DNA of 15,261 nt from contig UREH01000041.1 of assembly GCA_900546835.1 (NCBI GenBank), forward strand, positions 1 through 15,261, given 5' to 3'. Positions 12,395 to 15,261 of this stretch are shown here, piece by piece. A model generated the notes under the pieces. That model was not told the origin of the DNA. It ran no database searches and worked only from the letters and a program-made list of their open reading frames with translations. The translations under genes were made by a program, and so were the position numbers. The DNA is from an uncultured Porphyromonadaceae bacterium (GTDB lineage: Bacteria > Bacteroidota > Bacteroidia > Bacteroidales > Muribaculaceae). Every line of letters starts with the position of its first letter. Position 1 is the first letter of the stretch.

Positions 12395-12553
12395 TTGGTG
12401 GCAAAAGATAATGATGCTTTAAGAAAATGGATGGACGAAGAAAAAGGCAACCTCCTATATTACACAAAAGATGGTGGTATAATGGCTATTGATGTCGTTA
12501 TTGATTTGGCCTCACAAAGCATTGAAAGTTTTGATATTCATGGGGATGGCTAA
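12395..12553 (+). pseudogene. C-terminal fragment of an unknown plus-strand gene (cargo E)
   Basis: About 52 codons with protein-like, AT-rich composition: ALRKWMDEEKGNLLYYTKDG and IMAIDVVIDLASQSIESF, ending FDIHGDG-TAA. There is no start codon with context; the 5' part is missing and the frame hits TGA at 12377-12379. It meets the truncated S41 gene head-to-head, so one junction cut both genes. Its stop is 2 bp from the stop of the phosphoribosyltransferase on the other strand. Family not recognised. Confidence 0.55.
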
Positions 12554-12555
12554 AT

Positions 12556-13029
12556 CTATGCCTTGTTGTTAATCCCGGCGATAAAGACGAGATTCTTACT
12601 TGTCGGCTGAAAGAGCCGTTTCATCGAGAGCATCGTTTGGCCGGTGGTAACGAAATCATCGAAAACAATAATATTCTGCTCCGAGGGGCAGACATTCATT
12701 GTAAAGGTCGCGTTCACCCGCTGTTTCGAGCGGCAGAGCGCGACATCTTCATAAAAAGGTATGCCGAGAAGCGAGGCTATGCGGTCGGCGACGAGCGAAG
12801 CGAAGTTGCGCTGAAGGTGTCGGCGTTTCGGGGTGGTGATTATCGCCCAGCCTCCGGCAGCGAGGTTATTGCCGAGGACATCGGCGAGAAGCGCGGCGGT
12901 GGCCCCGGCAACTTTCGGTATCATGGCATCGTCGGCCTTAATCTCTGTCAAGGTCTTGCCGTAAACGCTCCGTTTCCAAACGGCGAGGAAGAAACGCCTG
13001 GTGCGGTAGGCAGTTGGCGTCGCGCTCAA
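12556..13029 (-). CDS. Phage phosphoribosyltransferase-type protein (ComF-like), probably 5'-truncated
   Basis: The PRPP-binding loop is clear: IIVFDDFVTTGQTMLSMKRL (about residues 122-141, the DDxxTTGxT signature). AGGWAIITTPKRRH and GIPFYEDVALCRSKQRVNATF match the ComF/PRTase fold upstream of it. Such proteins transfer or bind phosphoribosyl groups; the phage substrate is unknown. The frame opens only at a TTG (13029), which lies inside the end of a tail-tube-like reading frame, and a TAG precedes it. I infer that the N-terminus was lost by a deletion joining two genes. It ends with TAG, while nearly all other phage genes here end in TGA or TAA. Confidence 0.75.
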   Translation of the reverse strand: MSATPTAYRTRRFFLAVWKRSVYGKTLTEIKADDAMIPKVAGATAALLADVLGNNLAAGGWAIITTPKRRHLQRNFASLVADRIASLLGIPFYEDVALCRSKQRVNATFTMNVCPSEQNIIVFDDFVTTGQTMLSMKRLFQPTSKNLVFIAGINNKA

Positions 13030-13162
13030 GCGTGGGCCACGCCACTATCTCGCTCTTAGCAAGATAGTAGATGCGGCGGCGCACACCGGCGTATTCGGGG
13101 GTGCCCTGGCATCACGAGAGAGATTTCTGTATGTTAAGACAGGAAGATGTAGCGGTAGCCAT
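13016..13162 (-). pseudogene. N-terminal fragment of a tail-tube-like gene with in-frame TGA
   Basis: The ATG at 13162 lies 2 nt after the stop of the capsid frame. It reads MATATSSCLNIQKSLS-TGA-CQGTPEYAGVRRRIYYLAKSEIVAWPTLERDA. The CQGT...RRRIYYLAKSEIVAWP pattern resembles the start of small Bacteroidales phage tail proteins (recollection). The TGA at 13114-13112 and the loss of homology after LERDA show that it is broken. The downstream DNA belongs to the phosphoribosyltransferase in another frame. Confidence 0.6.
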
Positions 13163-13164
13163 AG

Positions 13165-13257
13165 TTAAGCGGTTTTGAGTTTGACGACTTTGAGGAAGCG
13201 GCGGTCGATGCTTCGGAACTGGGTGTCGAAGAATATTGCGGCGGCGATTGTCATGGC
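13165..13257 (-). pseudogene. C-terminal segment of the major capsid protein beyond an in-frame TAG
   Basis: In the same frame as the capsid gene, after TAG (13260-13258), the DNA reads AMTIAAAIFFDTQFRSIDRR followed by FLKVVKLKTA-TAA. This looks like the natural last strand and tail of an HK97-like capsid protein rather than a separate 29-residue gene, because FDTQFRSIDRRFLKVVKL-type endings are common in such proteins (recollection). No spacing or start signal supports independent translation except the internal ATG at 13254. Confidence 0.7.
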
Positions 13258-14139
13258 CTACGGCTCCCAACGCTTCACCTCCATGCGTGTGAGGTCGCTC
13301 ATGTTGTCGTAGGCGTAGAGCATATTCGAGCCGGGAGTGACGATGTACTTGTCCGTACCGGCGAGGCAGTCGAGCGGCACAATGGTGGTCTTATTGAAGC
13401 TGCCCTCTACAATGGGCTGCTCGTACTTCTTGTTGTACGGCACGGCGTTATGGGTAACGAGGTAGGCATCGTTGTAGCTGTCGGCAAAGCCGGGGTCGCA
13501 GAACAGAAATTTGTGCTGCTTGCGCAGATGCGGGTCGCAGCTTCGCTCGACCTCTTTTGCCACGTCCACGGCATTTGTGCCGTCTATGGCCTCGGTAAGC
13601 TCGATGAGGTTGTTCTTCGCCACGGAGATATTGCCGTCGGCCATCTCGCGGTCGAGGATTGTTCCCCAACCGTCGAAAAGGTCGGCGGTGGTGTCGCCGT
13701 CGGGGTTGCGCCTGGCGGTGAAAAGAACCTCGTGCAGATGGTGTCCGAGCGAGCGCATGACGGCGGCGATCACCATACGTGCCGAGGGGGCCTGCATCTG
13801 CGCATCGCCGAGGGTGGCGGTGCCGCGCCCTAAAAGCGTCTGAATGATTTCCAGAGGCTCGAAGTCCTCGCGGACGTTGCCGAGGTACGAGGTGATTTCA
13901 CGGTAGCCTACTTTCGTGGCCGACGCGCTGCGGCGGTCGCGGCGGTAAGGGGCGAACTGCCCCGCGCCCTCGACGGAGGGCAGCTTCGTGGGCGTGGTTA
14001 CGCCGGGCATCCCCTGCATATATTTCAGGGCTTCCTCACAGGCGAAAAGCGGCATAAGGAGAAAGTCGCTTTTCCAAGTGATAGCCGCCCTTTCATAATC
14101 GGGGTCGGTGATTTGGATTGAATGGAGTAAGTCGGGCAT
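13258..14139 (-). CDS. Phage major capsid protein, HK97-fold type (293 aa before TAG)
   Basis: Begins MPDLLHSIQITDPDYERAAI directly downstream of the protease-scaffold gene, the standard position for the capsid gene. Features: an N-terminal part ending KLPSVEGAGQFAPYRRDRRS, helix DFEPLEIIQTLLGRGTATLG, PSARMVIAAVMRSLGHHLHEVLFTARRN (spine-helix region), DGTNAVDVAKEVERSCDPHL, and the late FLFCDPGFADSYNDAYL with YIVTPGSNMLYAYDNMSDLTRMEVKRWEP, the final beta strands. The frame is then cut by TAG and continues for 31 more codons. With those, the protein would be about 324 residues. Without them the C-terminal strand of the P-domain/A-domain core would be missing, so function is doubtful unless the stop is suppressed or is an error. 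Confidence 0.85.
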   Translation of the reverse strand: MPDLLHSIQITDPDYERAAITWKSDFLLMPLFACEEALKYMQGMPGVTTPTKLPSVEGAGQFAPYRRDRRSASATKVGYREITSYLGNVREDFEPLEIIQTLLGRGTATLGDAQMQAPSARMVIAAVMRSLGHHLHEVLFTARRNPDGDTTADLFDGWGTILDREMADGNISVAKNNLIELTEAIDGTNAVDVAKEVERSCDPHLRKQHKFLFCDPGFADSYNDAYLVTHNAVPYNKKYEQPIVEGSFNKTTIVPLDCLAGTDKYIVTPGSNMLYAYDNMSDLTRMEVKRWEP

Positions 14140-14187
14140 AATGTACTTGAATTTTGGTTAATGAGGGAGGATGAGCGGGCGCGGGCT

Positions 14188-15225
14188 TTACGGCAGCATG
14201 TCGTAGATCTCGCGGGCGCGGCGAACCGAGGCGGAGAAGGCATCCATCGGATTTTCGGGCTTGTCAGGCTTGCCCTTGTCGTCGATGACAGCCGAGGTGG
14301 ATTCGGCGGGCTTCTTCTCCAGTTCGGAGATACGCGATTTGAGAGTGGCGATTTCGGTGTCTTTGGCTTTGAGGTCTGCGGCGTTGCCGGTGAGAGCCTT
14401 GTCGATTTTGGCAAGCTGCTCCACGGAGAGGGTTGCGGTGGCCTTGTCGCCGGAAAGCTCGACGGCATCGAGGGCGAGCGCGGCGCAGAGGGCCGGGAGG
14501 ATGATTGTTGACATATCGGGAGTATTGGTTTGGTTTGTGATTTCGGGTGTCGCAGCGGCTCCCGGTCGGAACATGGCGGCGATTGCGGCGAAGAACTTGC
14601 CTAACGCGCTCTCGCGGTCGGCAACAGGCACGTTGGGGATTGGCATACCGGCAGCGGCCATCGCCGAGGCGGTGGCGTCGGTGAGCCTGGGGGCGGTGTC
14701 CTCCGGCTCGTCGGTGATTTCATCGACAAAGCCCCATTCGAGGGCTTCTTTCGCCGAGAGCCAGCCGCCGACTTTCATAAGGTCGAGCAACGCCTTTGGG
14801 TCCTTACGGCATTTGGCGGCATACATGGCGGCTACCCCGGCATCGAGCTTGTCGAGGTCGGATTTCTGTTTTTCAAGGGCGGCTATGAGGTCTGCCATCT
14901 GGTCGGCATTGAGGCTCGACCACTTGAAAAACTCGTTGGAGCATTTATGCACGAGGTACCAGGCGGCGGTGTCGATGCTGACGTGCTTCGCGCCCAGGGA
15001 AGCGATGGTGGCTGCGGAGGCGTTCATGCCGACGAAATGCACCGACACGTCGCCGTGCCGCTTGAAGGCCGACGATATGGAGAGCGCGGTGGCGAGCGAG
15101 CCGTCTGTGCTGTCAATCAGCACGTTCACCGGCTTGCCGGGGTTCTTGGCGAGTATGTAGTCCACATAATCGCGGTCGAAGTCGTAACCTCCGACGAAGC
15201 CTTTCAGATGTAGGTTGTATTTAGG
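14188..15225 (-). CDS. ClpP-like prohead protease fused to a scaffold-like domain (5' partial)
   Basis: It would mature the capsid by cleaving scaffold and capsid subunits inside the prohead. The gene is cut by the window end; real phage sequence starts at Pro (15225), and the apparent MYKRQ start is adapter. The first 170 residues show the ClpP/S49-type fold: PVNVLIDSTDGSLATALSIS, then GMNASAATIASLGA (nucleophile Ser) and AWYLVHKCSN (His), ending VGGWLSAKEALEWGFVDEIT. The C-terminal part is scaffold-like: MSTIILPALCAALALDAVEL, a coiled coil (KIDKALTGNAADLKAKDTEI to ISELEKK), a KPDKPENP linker and a helical end. An internal ATG at 14514 could produce the scaffold alone, as in nested protease/scaffold genes. 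Major capsid follows 48 nt downstream. Confidence 0.88.
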   Translation of the reverse strand, partial: PKYNLHLKGFVGGYDFDRDYVDYILAKNPGKPVNVLIDSTDGSLATALSISSAFKRHGDVSVHFVGMNASAATIASLGAKHVSIDTAAWYLVHKCSNEFFKWSSLNADQMADLIAALEKQKSDLDKLDAGVAAMYAAKCRKDPKALLDLMKVGGWLSAKEALEWGFVDEITDEPEDTAPRLTDATASAMAAAGMPIPNVPVADRESALGKFFAAIAAMFRPGAAATPEITNQTNTPDMSTIILPALCAALALDAVELSGDKATATLSVEQLAKIDKALTGNAADLKAKDTEIATLKSRISELEKKPAESTSAVIDDKGKPDKPENPMDAFSASVRRAREIYDMLP

Positions 15226-15261
15226 CTGTCTCTTATACACATCTGACGCTGCCGACGATAT
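15226..15261 (+). other. Nextera/Tn5 sequencing adapter (artefact)
   Basis: The bases beginning CTGTCTCTTATACACATCT (Tn5 mosaic end) and continuing GACGCTGCCGACGA match the Nextera read-1 adapter in reverse complement over 33 bases. The last three bases (TAT) would be the start of the i5 index. This stretch is not genomic, and it creates the false protein start MYKRQ on the minus strand. Confidence 0.97.

Noticed and set aside
4511..12553. Cargo genes as a dedicated anti-phage defence island
   Set aside because: The recognisable cargo products (cupin, HxlR, SDR, aspartic and S41 peptidases) are ordinary metabolic or secreted enzymes; only the unknown cargo B leaves room for such a role.
690..14139. 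General recoding of TAG as glutamine (phage genetic code 15)
   Set aside because: Only two internal TAGs in the phage genes, ordinary CAG/CAA use, and the phosphoribosyltransferase ends at TAG. Not excluded, but not favoured.
1..15261. CRISPR array, tRNA or rRNA genes
   Set aside because: No regularly spaced repeats and no cloverleaf or conserved rRNA stretch seen; the repeats present are irregular and purine-rich.

Overview
The window looks like Bacteroidales DNA (gut Bacteroides/Muribaculaceae type), carrying the late (virion) genes of a tailed phage or prophage. The evidence is repeated Bacteroidetes-style -7 promoter boxes (TAnnTTTG), no obvious Shine-Dalgarno sequences, and phage proteins of types common in Bacteroidales prophages. 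Nearly all phage genes lie on the minus strand, so the phage map reads from high to low coordinates. The last 36 bases (15226-15261) are not biological: they match the Nextera/Tn5 read-1 adapter plus three index bases. The window therefore ends at an untrimmed library end.

Layout from right to left: ClpP-like prohead protease with a scaffold-like tail (15225-14188); major capsid protein with an in-frame TAG near its C-terminus (14139-13165); the start of a tail-tube-like gene with an in-frame TGA, joined out of frame to a phosphoribosyltransferase (13162-12556); cargo E (an S41 peptidase fragment and a plus-strand gene fragment); a tail protein and an 80-residue protein (11901-10592); cargo D (short-chain dehydrogenase); a second, chimeric module made of a portal N-terminus, a tail-protein C-terminus and a second 80-residue protein (9783-9021); cargo C (secreted retropepsin-like protease); portal and DUF6712-like protein (7985-5750); a small frameshifted phage gene (5478-5211); cargo B (unknown AT-rich gene); a three-gene neck/tail-type operon whose first gene has an in-frame TAG (4427-2708); cargo A (divergent HxlR regulator and cupin); a 331-residue virion-type protein (1688-690); and a largely non-coding left end (1-689).

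The strongest pattern is architectural. GC-rich phage transcription modules alternate with five AT-richer, host-like cargo genes or pairs. Four modules start with the same promoter layout on the minus strand, GTCTTTTC-N19-TAnnTTTG (one has TACTTTCG). A fifth keeps only the upstream half. Three cargo stop codons lie 2-4 bp before this element. Three cargo genes have their own promoter containing a shared block close to CCGATTTTCACTAATTTTG, and two of these start 4 nt after the -7 box, suggesting leaderless mRNAs. This resembles phage 'moron' genes, but with repeated insertion at transcription-unit boundaries.

The phage part is not a clean functional genome. It has two portal N-termini (13 differences in 154 residues), two 80-residue genes, out-of-frame gene fusions, three in-frame stops, one frameshift and an unusual gene order. 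It could be a decayed composite prophage, a genuine mosaic element, or partly an assembly chimera joined at the short repeated promoters. Reads spanning the junctions would decide.
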